DNA of 64,000 bases, from positions 1,364,001 to 1,428,000 of the forward strand of contig OZ251536.1 in assembly GCA_965243245.1 (NCBI GenBank). The letters run 5' to 3'. A program made the position numbers and the translations under genes. The notes beneath the pieces were generated by a model. That model did not search any database. It was not told the origin of the DNA and saw nothing but the letters and a program-made list of their open reading frames with translations. The DNA comes from JAYQKL01 sp965243245 (GTDB taxonomy: Bacteria > Pseudomonadota > Alphaproteobacteria > RS24). Every line of letters starts with the position of its first letter. Position 1 is the first letter of the stretch. Shown here piece after piece: positions 56,025 to 64,000 of this stretch.

Positions 56025-56831
56025 TTATTTGAAATTTGCCGCGCGATTTTCTAACTCTGCCATCACCGCTTCAATCTGATTTTCGGACCCGATAATATTT
56101 TCTTGTATTCTCGATTCCATCAGCAAGATATCTGCCTCTGACATATAAGCCGCTTGATTAAGAATTGCTTTATTAGCCCGCACCGCATCAGGGTTTTTAG
56201 TTGCAATAAGAGCTGCCGTTTCAAACGCGGCTTTGAGCGGATCATCTGCTATTTTGGTAACAAAACCTAATTCTTGAGCTTCATCCGTTTTGAAAATACG
56301 CCCCGTGAAAATCAGCTCTTTTAAAACATCTCGCCTCGCCAATGAAGGCAAAACAGGGGTCGAACCCATATCGGGGATAAGTCCCCAACGAATTTCCATA
56401 ATTGAGAATTTTGTTTCCGGCGCTGCATAACGAATATCTGCTCCAAGGAAAATATGCATGCCACCACCAAGGCAAACATTATGGGCAGCACCGATAACAG
56501 GGATGGGAAGCTTTTGCCAGCCAAAGCATAGATTTTGAAAGTCATTTGCCAAGCCATAGGTGCGAGGTAATAAAGCTCTCTTTTGAACGCTCGCACTACC
56601 ACCGTCTGCCATAGCCGTGAAATTGGCAAGGTCAAGACCCGCACAAAAACCCCGTCCGCGACCAGAAAGCACAATAGCGCGTAACTCTTTATGCCCCTCA
56701 AGCTCCTGAATGGCATCGTTGAGGGATTTAATCATAGCCGCATCAAGTGCGTTTATCTTATCCTCACGAATCATTTCAACATGCGCAATATATCCATCAT
56801 AGGTAATTAATACGCGATCATTCATAATCAT
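56025..56831 (-). CDS. Enoyl-CoA hydratase/isomerase (crotonase) family protein
   Basis: A 268-residue crotonase with oxyanion-hole blocks SGRGRGFCAGLDLANF and AHNVCLGGGMHIFLGADIRYA. The first catalytic Glu region (IRWGLIPDMGSTPVLP) is consistent with hydratase or isomerase activity. It converges with pdhC directly (its stop at 56025 touches the pdhC stop). Substrate unknown. Confidence 0.87.
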   Translation of the reverse strand: MIMNDRVLITYDGYIAHVEMIREDKINALDAAMIKSLNDAIQELEGHKELRAIVLSGRGRGFCAGLDLANFTAMADGGSASVQKRALLPRTYGLANDFQNLCFGWQKLPIPVIGAAHNVCLGGGMHIFLGADIRYAAPETKFSIMEIRWGLIPDMGSTPVLPSLARRDVLKELIFTGRIFKTDEAQELGFVTKIADDPLKAAFETAALIATKNPDAVRANKAILNQAAYMSEADILLMESRIQENIIGSENQIEAVMAELENRAANFK

Positions 56832-56901
56832 TTTCTCCCTTAAAATGTTTTTCTCAATTGACTCAAAAGTTTACTCAAAAACAGCCAAAAATCCATCTAA
56901 A

Positions 56902-58386
56902 TTACTGACCCTGTGCTGGGTCAATTTCACGCATCATCTGAATACGCCGCCGATCATAAGCCTCAAATGCCGTCATATATATTTCGTGCAATGCCATATC
57001 GGGTTGATAGCTTTTTGAAAAATTAATCATTTTGCCTAAAACAAGTGGATTGGGATAAGCACCATGTGCAAGCCCGGCAAATAAAGCGGCTCCGTAAGCC
57101 GCATCCGTGTGTTCTGGTACTTTGAAGGGAACACCCTGAATGTCGCAAATAATCTGCATCCAGAAAGAATTATGCGCCCCGCCGCCCAAAGCAACAAAAT
57201 CGCTGATCGATTTATTCAATTTATTTAATCTTTTTTCAAAGTCCCGCCGCACATCATAAAGCGCATAAGCGACACCCTCAAAGGCAGCTCTGGCTAAATC
57301 ACTCTTTTGGGTGGCGTCTGTCATACCGCTAAGCGAAGCTTGTAAGCGCGGCTGCCAATGGGGCGCGCGCTCGCCGTTAATATAGGGATGAAACAAAACG
57401 CCATTCGCCCCCGCCGGCGCAGTCTTGGCTTGCGCCTGCATCTGGCCGAGAGAAATCCCGTTTAGGTGATTTGCGCGAAACCAATCAAGGGCTGTCGCAC
57501 AATTATTCATACCAGAAGCAAAATACCAGCCCGTGCCATGATTTTGCGGATAGCACGAGATCGGCGGTATGGCTGAGGGATCTGCGCTCAAGAGTGAAAT
57601 AACACCCGCACTGGCAAGTTTAAGGCAGCCGGTGGTTTCTTTTTCAATACCTGCATTATAAAGTTCAATGCCTGTATCAATGCCGCCAATGTAAATCGGC
57701 ACACCTTCTTGCAGGGCAAACCGTTGCGCCGCCTTTTTCGACACTGTGCCGCCAATATCTTGGGAGCGATGAATAGTCGGTAAAATATCTGGTAGCACAC
57801 CAGCAAGGGCGCAAAGTGGTAAGGACCATTTTTTTTGTTTGTAATCGTAAAGCTGGCTTCCAACTGCATCTGATATGTCGGTACACCAGTCTCCGGTAAG
57901 CTGGAAGCGCAACCAATCTTTTGCCGAAGTTAAATGGCGAGTCTTTTTCAAAACATCATATTCATGCACCCATAGCCAGCGCAGATGTGCCATTGTCCAA
58001 GTGGCGTTGGGTTTATGCAGGCTGGCTTTGATGATGGCGTCTTCATGCGGGCGTAGGTTCTCGACTTCCTCTGCGGCGCGTTGGTCGCTCCACATAATAC
58101 TTGGGCGCAAAGGCTCATGGTTTTCATCACCCAGCACCCCAATATGGGCACCCGCCGTGATGCTGATAGCGTCTATGTCGGTGCGCACAAGAGAGGAATT
58201 TTGCCATAAATCATGTAGCGTATTTTCAAGTGCCATCAACCAGTCATTGGGGTGTTGTTCCTGCCAGCCCGGTTGCGGATTATGGGTTTTTATCGCCGCG
58301 CGCGCCCGCGCTAACACAAGCCCATCCTGACGGATAAGAGCCAATTTGAGCGCACTGGCACCAAGATCAATTCCTAGAAAAATCAT
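56902..58386 (-). CDS. Xylulokinase-like FGGY-family carbohydrate kinase
   Basis: 494 residues from ATG 58386 (MIFLGIDLGASALKLALI); the frame is open to 58434 but the extra residues are atypical. The N-terminal ATP-binding DLGASALK, SDQRAAEEVE, and C-terminal FVALGGGAHNSFWMQIICDIQGVP blocks match the FGGY family, nearest to XylB. The presence of a xylose isomerase is not seen nearby, so D-xylulose as substrate is only likely. Confidence 0.85.
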   Translation of the reverse strand: MIFLGIDLGASALKLALIRQDGLVLARARAAIKTHNPQPGWQEQHPNDWLMALENTLHDLWQNSSLVRTDIDAISITAGAHIGVLGDENHEPLRPSIMWSDQRAAEEVENLRPHEDAIIKASLHKPNATWTMAHLRWLWVHEYDVLKKTRHLTSAKDWLRFQLTGDWCTDISDAVGSQLYDYKQKKWSLPLCALAGVLPDILPTIHRSQDIGGTVSKKAAQRFALQEGVPIYIGGIDTGIELYNAGIEKETTGCLKLASAGVISLLSADPSAIPPISCYPQNHGTGWYFASGMNNCATALDWFRANHLNGISLGQMQAQAKTAPAGANGVLFHPYINGERAPHWQPRLQASLSGMTDATQKSDLARAAFEGVAYALYDVRRDFEKRLNKLNKSISDFVALGGGAHNSFWMQIICDIQGVPFKVPEHTDAAYGAALFAGLAHGAYPNPLVLGKMINFSKSYQPDMALHEIYMTAFEAYDRRRIQMMREIDPAQGQ

Positions 58387-58410
58387 GTAACCAATATAGA
58401 CATATCTGCC

Positions 58411-58446
58411 GATTAAAACAAAAGAGGCTGCCAAAGGCAGCCTCCC
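58411..58446 (-). terminator. Rho-independent terminator on the minus strand
   Basis: GAGGCTGCC, loop TTT, GGCAGCCTC (minus strand), followed by TTTTGTTTT. It ends the small gene at 58463-58561 and lies just upstream of the kinase start. Confidence 0.8.
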
Positions 58447-58462
58447 GTGATTGAAATTTGTC

Positions 58463-58561
58463 TCAATCAGCTATTTTTCTGCTCTCAAACCTTAAAGAAT
58501 GTTCCAAAGTTTCTATGGCAGATCTCTGGTTGAGATCAAATAAATTTTCTACACTAGACAA
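58463..58561 (-). CDS. Small protein (32 aa), unknown function
   Basis: A short minus-strand ORF from TTG 58561 to TGA 58463. Seven bases before the start is a full Shine-Dalgarno AAAGGAGG, which fixes TTG as the start. Upstream is a promoter TTGAAA-N17-TAGAAT (58599-58627), and downstream a strong terminator. The peptide is charged, with a helical central region (NQRSAIETLEHSLRFE) and no signal peptide or membrane span. The complete set of signals makes it a real small gene despite its size; no family is recognised. Confidence 0.6.
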   Translation of the reverse strand: MSSVENLFDLNQRSAIETLEHSLRFESRKIAD

Positions 58562-58598
58562 TGGACCACCTCCTTTCGTTTGTTTCTAAGGGCTTCAA

Positions 58599-58627
58599 AT
58601 TCTACTGTATTTTTTATTATTTTTCAA
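58599..58627 (-). promoter_or_regulatory. Promoter of the 32-codon gene
   Basis: Read on the minus strand: TTGAAA (58627-58622), 17 bases, TAGAAT (58604-58599). The predicted start site is about 30 bases upstream of the TTG codon. No other gene on this strand would use it. Confidence 0.5.
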
Positions 58628-58787
58628 CTATTGCAAATAAGTGGTTAACACTGGATTTTTCATAAATATTTGGTAAATTCGGATAACAAAATTGCGGTAC
58701 CCTTTTTTCGGGATTAAAGTCGCTATCATAAAACTTATTGAGGCCGCAAAGTTCTGCCTGCCTCTAGCAAACTAAACGGAAGTGCGC

Positions 58788-59438
58788 ATGAAACTCTCAT
58801 ATCAGGTTATTCCAGTCACGCCCTATCAGCAAAACTGCACGTTGTTTTGGAATCCAGACACTAAAAAAGGTGCGGTGGTTGACCCGGGAGGGGATTTAGA
58901 TGTCATTCGTGAGCAGCTTGCCCAAAATGCTATTATGCTGGAAAAAATTCTATGTACCCACGGACATTTGGACCATGTCGGGGGGGTGGCTGAATTGGCA
59001 AAAGAAATGTCGCTTCCGATTATTGGGCCGCATAAGGATGATATGTTTTGGATTGAGCAATTAGCATCGCAAGCACAGATTTTGGGGTTTGCGCCCTGCG
59101 AAGCTTTTGAGGCTGACCAATGGCTAGAGCATGGCGATGAGGTCGAAGCCGCCGGAGTTATATTTAAGGTGCTTCATTGTCCGGGACATACGCCGGGACA
59201 TGTGGTGTTCTTTCAGCCAGATGATAAAATAGCCCTTGTCGGCGATGTCTTATTCCAAGGCTCTATCGGGCGCACGGACTTTCCGCGCGGCAATCATGAA
59301 CAGCTTGTAAACGCCATCAAAAATAATTTATGGCCACTTGGCGATGATGTCCAATTTGTGCCGGGGCATGGTCCAACAAGCACATTTGGGCATGAGCGCA
59401 AAACAAATCCATTTGTCGCTGATGAAAATTATGGCTGA
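58788..59438 (+). CDS. MBL-fold metallo-hydrolase (glyoxalase II-like)
   Basis: A 216-residue metallo-beta-lactamase-fold hydrolase. The di-metal site is intact: THGHLDHVGGV (HxHxDH), HCPGHTPGH, GDVLFQGSIGRTDFP and PGHGPTSTFGHE. This YcbL/GloB-like type may act as hydroxyacylglutathione hydrolase; substrate unproven. ATG 58788 is preferred over GTG 58782. It overlaps the convergent monooxygenase by ten bases. Confidence 0.87.
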   Translation: MKLSYQVIPVTPYQQNCTLFWNPDTKKGAVVDPGGDLDVIREQLAQNAIMLEKILCTHGHLDHVGGVAELAKEMSLPIIGPHKDDMFWIEQLASQAQILGFAPCEAFEADQWLEHGDEVEAAGVIFKVLHCPGHTPGHVVFFQPDDKIALVGDVLFQGSIGRTDFPRGNHEQLVNAIKNNLWPLGDDVQFVPGHGPTSTFGHERKTNPFVADENYG

Positions 59439-60979
59439 TTTTGCGTCTCTGAGGTGCGCGGGGCATTGGGGGCATTGGGGGCATTTGGGGTATTTGCCTC
59501 ACTCTCATATTCACTAAGCTCCAAATGACTCATTTCATGGACATACTGGCGTGAGCTAAATGGCCAGATAGTATGGTTGTGAGACGTGTCGCCAAATTCA
59601 CCCCTTTTGTACCAACTGGCACAATTTCCGTTCCAAACTGTTCCTTTGAGCCCCGCTTGAATGCGCTGGGTAAAGGCGTCTTGATTTGAGGGCTTGGGCA
59701 TGAAACGCCGCAAGCCTTTGGTTTGAATATGCTCAAGGCACTGCATTATATAATTGACCTGCGCTTCAATCATCACAATGATAGAGCTATGACCGAGACC
59801 GCTATTGGGCCCTAAGAGCATGAAAAAATTCGCAAAACCTGCCGCGCCGACAGTGCGATGTGATGAGATGCGCTCTTGCCAAACTTGCTTCAGGCTGAGA
59901 TTGTTTTCGCCCGTGACAGATAAACTATCCAAAAAATTAAATGGTTCAAATCCAGTCGCATATATCAGTACATCCGCCGCATGCAACACGCCATCTTTAT
60001 CGAGGATACCTTCGGGCGTGATTTTCGAAATACCTTGCGTCGAAAGAGTAACATGCGGTCTTTGTAGGGCTTCCAGATAGCCCTCAACAAATAAAATTCT
60101 TTTACAGCCGAGCGGGAAATTCGGGATAAGCTTCTTGCGCAGATCAAGATCCGTAACGGTCTCCTCAATATAATCGGTGGATTGGCGGCGCAGACGTTTT
60201 TGCATCCAGTTTTTTTCTTTGAAAGCAGGATGCAAAATGTAATCACTGGCCAAAAATATCCACTGACGGCGCAGATATGATAAAAATGGAAATAACCGCA
60301 TCAGCCGCCGAGACGTTTTAGAGATAACATTATTTAAACGCGGAAACATCCAATTGGGGGTGCGCTGGAAAATATTCAGACTAGACACGTTGTCAACAAT
60401 ATTTGGAACAACTTGCACCGCACTCGCAGCACTGCCAATAATAACCACTTTTTTGCCCGTTAAATCAACGCTATGATCCCATTCAGCTGTATGAAAATGC
60501 GACCCTGAAAAACTGTCTTTGCCTTCAATTTCAGGCATAATAGGCGTATGCAAACCGCCAATGGCCGTCACAACAACATCAAAGCATAATGCATGATTTT
60601 GCGCCCCCGCATTTTTAAATTCAATATGCCACTGACCCTTTTCATAGCGAATGGCTTTAACCTCTTGGTTGAATTTGCAATAGGGAAGAATATCATAATC
60701 TTCTGCAATCTTTTCACAATAGGCTTGAATCTCTTGGCCGCCCGAATAAGACTTGCTCCAGTCCGGGTTGCGGGCAAATGAATAAGAATAAAGGTGAGAG
60801 GGAACATCACACGAAACACCGGGATAAGTGTTTTCGCGCCACGTGCCGCCAACATTATCGGCTTTTTCAAATATGGTGAAATTCTCGTAACCCTGCGCAC
60901 GTAATTTAATGCCCATACACATGCCAGACATGCCAGCACCAAGCACCGCAATCGAAAGTTTTTTATCCTTTTTTAACAT
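59429..60979 (-). CDS. Baeyer-Villiger-type flavin-dependent monooxygenase
   Basis: 516 residues from ATG 60979 (MLKKDKKLSIAVLG); the open frame reaches 61027. It has the FAD-binding GAGMSGMCMG, the Baeyer-Villiger fingerprint FSGSHFHTAEWDH, a second nucleotide-binding VVIIGSAASAVQVVP and ATGFEPFNF. Such enzymes convert ketones to esters with NADPH and O2. The C-terminus carries three APN units (NAPNAPNAP), one of the local tandem duplications. Confidence 0.87.
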   Translation of the reverse strand: MLKKDKKLSIAVLGAGMSGMCMGIKLRAQGYENFTIFEKADNVGGTWRENTYPGVSCDVPSHLYSYSFARNPDWSKSYSGGQEIQAYCEKIAEDYDILPYCKFNQEVKAIRYEKGQWHIEFKNAGAQNHALCFDVVVTAIGGLHTPIMPEIEGKDSFSGSHFHTAEWDHSVDLTGKKVVIIGSAASAVQVVPNIVDNVSSLNIFQRTPNWMFPRLNNVISKTSRRLMRLFPFLSYLRRQWIFLASDYILHPAFKEKNWMQKRLRRQSTDYIEETVTDLDLRKKLIPNFPLGCKRILFVEGYLEALQRPHVTLSTQGISKITPEGILDKDGVLHAADVLIYATGFEPFNFLDSLSVTGENNLSLKQVWQERISSHRTVGAAGFANFFMLLGPNSGLGHSSIIVMIEAQVNYIMQCLEHIQTKGLRRFMPKPSNQDAFTQRIQAGLKGTVWNGNCASWYKRGEFGDTSHNHTIWPFSSRQYVHEMSHLELSEYESEANTPNAPNAPNAPRTSETQNQP

Positions 60980-61570
60980 AGTTATTCCTATCGTTTTTTT
61001 AACAATTTTTTGCGCAGCAATACCCATAACCCTTCATGAATGACAACGCACGCATGATACCCATAACGCATTAAGCAGAAATTTAGCTTTTTAGCCTATT
61101 TAGTCCATCCACAATGTAACAAATTATATTAAATTTAAATGAAAATTCAATGAAACATCTAATGTTAGGTAATATAAAATTTGAGAAAAAACAATAAGAT
61201 TGCTTATTGAAAGGAGGCTTGTTGAAAAAAATCAACACTCCTCCGAGTGGCTCTAGGTAATTCTCTAGAAGCCACCCGCCGACCATGGAGGGACGAAGGG
61301 TTGGTCGGACCACTTAAAGTCAGCAACAGTGACAAAATCTTACGCAACAACACTGCTCCTAGTTACTCAAAGACACAACTCACAAGTGATAGGCTAAGTT
61401 ATTCATAGGGATAGAAAAGGGAAAGTAAAATCGACATAAAATTAAGCAATAACAAATACTTGTGAGAAAATTACAACAAACTTCAAAAGTGCTTTCTTAG
61501 TAATTTACAGCTAATAAATTGTTTTAGAACTCTTATTAAGTATAAGTTTCAACTTGAGGTTTTATGCTTT
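60980..61570. other. 590-bp intergenic region with a structured segment
   Basis: Mostly AT-rich. The only strong signal is the hairpin cluster at 61195-61315, described separately. A 76-codon minus-strand ORF (61083-61313) covers the cluster but has no supporting start signals. Confidence 0.5.
61195..61315. ncRNA. Possible structured RNA (three consecutive hairpins)
   Basis: Three stems occur in sequence: GGAGG..CCTCC enclosing GTTGA..TCAAC (61212-61244); GTGGCTCTAG..CTAGAAGCCAC (61246-61275); and CCGACCA..TGGTCGG (61278-61308). The density of pairing is far above the neighbouring AT-rich DNA. The strand is not determined; on the minus strand it would be in the leader of the monooxygenase gene. 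No known RNA family is recognised. Could be a riboswitch-like leader, small RNA or mobile repeat. Confidence 0.35.
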
Positions 61571-63289
61571 TTATTCAGTTTTTGTCTGGACCAGACCATC
61601 CGATAGGCTGTCCGATAGGTCATCCGATGGTCTGGGGGATGGTCTATCGGATAGTCTGGGGCTCTGCGTCATTAACCGTGTAATAAGAATAACCGGGAGG
61701 ATGCCGATAGCAATAATCAGCAATGCCGGTATCGCCGCCTCTTCAATCAGCCCAAGACTCGCCTTATTATAAATCTGTGTGGCTAATGTTTCAAAGTTAA
61801 AGGGACGCAAAATAAGTGTTGCAGGCAATTCTTTTAAAGTATCCACAAACACCAAAACCAAAGCACCCAGCAGCGTTGGCTTTATAAGCGGTAAATGAAT
61901 ACGCCAAAACCGTTTGCCCGCAGACGCACCCAATGAACGGGCGGCAATATCCATCTGAGGCGGTATGCGGGCCAGTCCCGCCTCGATAGAATTATAGCTT
62001 ATCGACAAAAAACGAACGCTATAGGCAAAGAGTAATCCAAAAATCGAACCGGTTAGAAATATAGATATGCCGCCCGGCAAAAAAGAGTCGAGTTTTGCTA
62101 GCCCCGAATCAAAAAATGTCAGGCAAATTAAAATTCCAAGACCCAAAACAGTCCCCGGAATGGCATAACCTGCGGCAACGATCTGCGTAATTTTAGAAAA
62201 TAAAGGTGACGGGCGAAACCGAAACCCCATAGCCAAAAACAGCCCGATAATGAGTGTGATAACCCCCGTCATAAGGGCTAATAAAAAGCTGTTTTGCATG
62301 GCCGGAAGAAAAGTGCCCACATCCAACAAATGTGCGCCGCTAAGTTTTAGCAATATGCCGCTCGGAAGCAAGAAGCCAAATATAATCGGAAAACTGCAAA
62401 TCGTGAGAGCGAAAAAAAACTGTAAACTTGATAAACGAAAGGTGCTTTTTTCTGTTTGCTGGTCTCCATCGCCATAATTTTCTTGTGCGCTTCGGTTGGT
62501 TTTTTCAATGAAAATGAGGAACGCCATCAAGGCCAATAAAATAAGCGCCAGTTGAACCGCCGACCCAAGTTGACCCCGTGATAACCATGTATCATAAACG
62601 CCAACGGTAAGTGTTTGAACGCCAAGATATTCAACCGCTCCAATATCATTAAGACATTCCATCAAAGCCAAAGCAATGCCGACAAACAAGGCGGGGCGAC
62701 AAAGAGGTAGCCCGATGCGCCAAAAACAAAATAACGGCCGCGCCCCAAGTATGCGGGCGGCGTTTATTAATTTAGCAGATTGCCGCAAAAATGAAGCACG
62801 CGCGCAAACATAAACATAAGGGGTCAGCACCACCCCCATGCAGAATATGGCGCCAGCGAGTGAACGGATGTCAAAGCCATTAGGGTTGAAAAATGACCAT
62901 AGAAGTTTTAAAGGACCCGTGGGATCGACAACCTCAACATAAACATAAGCTGAAATATAAGTCGGTATGGCAAGCGGCAAGAGCATTAACCATTCGAACC
63001 AACGCCGCCCCGGAATATTGTAAAAAGTGATATACCATGCCGCCCCAACACCAAAAAAAGCAGTGAAAAGACCAACCCCTACCATTAACAGTAAGGTGGT
63101 TAATAATTGCCTTGGTAAAATAGTCGAAATGAGATGTGACCAGATAGAAAAAAAGTTTTCAGTGCCATAGATTTCAGCCCCCACCAATCCAGATACACCG
63201 CCCATTGCCAAAATAAAAATCGCAATCACAGGCGACATTAAAAAGCCGATTAAAAGCATGGTCAATAGCATATATTTGTTATTCCACAT
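61571..63289 (-). CDS. Fe(III) ABC transporter permease (FbpB-type)
   Basis: 572 residues forming two fused six-helix permease halves, as in FbpB/SfuB/ThiP. Each half has its EAA-type loop: AARILGARPLFCFWRIGLPLCRPA and AARSLGASAGKRFWRIHLPLIKP. It would work with a periplasmic iron-binding protein and ATPase not in this window. The C-terminus after SPRLSDR has duplicated LSD/PSD units (DDLSDSLSDGL). The FbpB role is likely; thiamine or other substrates are less so. Confidence 0.85.
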   Translation of the reverse strand: MWNNKYMLLTMLLIGFLMSPVIAIFILAMGGVSGLVGAEIYGTENFFSIWSHLISTILPRQLLTTLLLMVGVGLFTAFFGVGAAWYITFYNIPGRRWFEWLMLLPLAIPTYISAYVYVEVVDPTGPLKLLWSFFNPNGFDIRSLAGAIFCMGVVLTPYVYVCARASFLRQSAKLINAARILGARPLFCFWRIGLPLCRPALFVGIALALMECLNDIGAVEYLGVQTLTVGVYDTWLSRGQLGSAVQLALILLALMAFLIFIEKTNRSAQENYGDGDQQTEKSTFRLSSLQFFFALTICSFPIIFGFLLPSGILLKLSGAHLLDVGTFLPAMQNSFLLALMTGVITLIIGLFLAMGFRFRPSPLFSKITQIVAAGYAIPGTVLGLGILICLTFFDSGLAKLDSFLPGGISIFLTGSIFGLLFAYSVRFLSISYNSIEAGLARIPPQMDIAARSLGASAGKRFWRIHLPLIKPTLLGALVLVFVDTLKELPATLILRPFNFETLATQIYNKASLGLIEEAAIPALLIIAIGILPVILITRLMTQSPRLSDRPSPRPSDDLSDSLSDGLVQTKTE

Positions 63290-63342
63290 TTTAAGGCTCC
63301 TGTTGCTCTTTGATATTTAGTGACTAAGGCTAATATGATGGC

Positions 63343-63525
63343 TTAAACGGGTTTGACCATAGCAATGGTCGCCATAAGCTCGTTGGCAATTTCTTCGGCT
63401 TCTTGTGGGGTAAAATCCATCGGCAACTCGAATTTGTCAGTCGTAATGAAAATACGCACCATACCTTGATCCGTTGGACCGATACTTAATTCTGCTGCTA
63501 TGTCAGATGGCGTGTTGATGCCCAT
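63343..63525 (-). CDS. Small conserved protein (DUF6324-like)
   Basis: A 60-residue acidic protein with SIGPTDQGMVRIFITTDKFELPMDF and PQEAEEIANEL. I recognise this as a widespread alphaproteobacterial small protein, DUF6324-like, of unknown function. AGGTTG precedes ATG 63525 on the minus strand. Confidence 0.7.
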   Translation of the reverse strand: MGINTPSDIAAELSIGPTDQGMVRIFITTDKFELPMDFTPQEAEEIANELMATIAMVKPV

Positions 63526-63711
63526 TTTTCAACCTCATTTAACAAGTGGTAAGTTTATGTAACACAGCCATCTCATAAATAACAGACAATGAAACGGCTC
63601 TCGCCATGCTTTTGAGACAAGCCAAACAGATACCAGCGGCAAGGAAAGAGCTTGAAACCGCTCACACTTCGGACTATTTTGCCCGCAATAACCCTGTTAT
63701 ATAAGTGTCAT

Positions 63712-63788
63712 GCAGCCGTAGCTCAGTAGGTTAGAGCGCCTGATTGTGGATCAGGAGGTCCCCTGTTCAAACCAGGGCGGCTGTACCA
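63712..63788 (+). tRNA. tRNA-His (GTG), no encoded G-1, A73
   Basis: A 77-nt cloverleaf with acceptor GCAGCCG/CGGCTGT, anticodon GTG in TTGTGGA, and encoded CCA. Position 73 is A and the base before position 1 (63711) is T, so the gene lacks the G-1:C73 pair of most bacterial tRNA-His. This matches the known alphaproteobacterial variant with its divergent HisRS. Confidence 0.95.
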
Positions 63789-63864
63789 GTTTCTGAATGA
63801 AATAACCTGAATAAAGTTAATATGTAACAGCGCACTTAAAAAAGCATGAGCAATAGAGGGTTTC

Positions 63865-64000
63865 ATGGACACAACACCGATTCTCATCGCAGCGGCGCGC
63901 ATCACCCATAGGGAGATAGAGTTTGAACAGGCGCAAAAAATATCGCCTGTGAGCTTGGCAGCACAATCAGCAAAAAAGGCATTGCAAAAAGCAACCCATA
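63865..64000 (+). CDS. Thiolase/acetyl-CoA acetyltransferase-like protein (3' truncated by window edge)
   Basis: The first 45 codons of a gene starting ATG 63865, with GAGGG four bases upstream. TPILIAAARITHRE and SPVSLAAQSAKKALQKA resemble the N-terminus of thiolase-like acetyltransferases (as in VIVGVGQ types). Only the N-terminal strand is visible, so the assignment is tentative. Confidence 0.5.
   Translation, partial: MDTTPILIAAARITHREIEFEQAQKISPVSLAAQSAKKALQKATH

Noticed and set aside
61083..61313. 76-codon minus-strand ORF over the hairpin cluster
   Set aside because: No ribosome-binding site; the base pairing explains the conserved look better than coding.
63723..63905. Minus-strand ORF across tRNA-His (GLNRGPPDPQSGALTY)
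   Set aside because: Another typical antisense-tRNA artefact.

Overview
The window is chromosomal DNA of a free-living alphaproteobacterium. The 16S gene, the rRNA order 16S-Ile-Ala-23S-5S-fMet, a tRNA-His with A73 and no encoded G-1, a pyruvate dehydrogenase E1-beta carrying a lipoyl domain, and the lysC-ptsP-prfA-prmC-DUF4167 gene order all point there. TonB/Fur-type iron uptake, a sulfotransferase and Baeyer-Villiger-type flavoproteins suggest a marine heterotroph, possibly SAR116/Rhodospirillales-like; that placement is inference.

Layout. 1-22 kb is conserved housekeeping DNA: the end of an iron/haem-type ABC ATPase, a large exported protein, xerD, accA, secA, argJ, mutT, a BioC-like methyltransferase, comF, a nitrilase-family amidase, ubiG, lysC, ptsP, rodZ-like, ispG, prfA, prmC and a DUF4167 protein, then an M23 peptidase. 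23.5-34 kb is an rRNA operon that has been rebuilt by insertions. A complete type II restriction-modification pair (HEAT-repeat DNA methyltransferase plus a PD-(D/E)xK endonuclease) sits between tRNA-Ala and the 23S gene. Downstream of 5S there are nine apparently identical 82-bp tandem units, each starting with the 5' end of tRNA-fMet, then a pseudo-tRNA-fMet split by two hairpins, a degenerate unit, and finally the one intact tRNA-fMet. 34-37 kb is a small accessory patch: a Fic-family protein whose motif histidine is replaced by Gln, its probable operators, and an in-frame chimera of a type III R-M Mod N-terminus with a Res C-terminus.

37-64 kb returns to metabolic genes: an SDR plus HCCA-isomerase pair, a Fur-box-preceded TonB receptor with a divergent small membrane protein, a four-gene SDR/sulfotransferase/DUF1214-like/SnoaL operon, an old-yellow-enzyme/mnmC pair, a sterol-desaturase-like hydroxylase, pgi, a class II aldolase, a porin, pdhABC (lipoyl domain only on E1-beta), a crotonase, a xylulokinase-like kinase, an unlisted 32-codon gene with its own promoter and terminator, a glyoxalase-II-like hydrolase, a Baeyer-Villiger-type monooxygenase, a possible structured RNA, an Fe3+ ABC permease, tRNA-His and the start of a thiolase-like gene.

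Two themes run through the window. First, short tandem duplications (9-85 bp) are unusually common, at gene ends, in linkers and between genes. Second, restriction-modification genes or remnants, palindromic repeats and tRNA/rRNA genes are concentrated between 26 and 37 kb, which looks like an insertion hot spot built around the rRNA operon.
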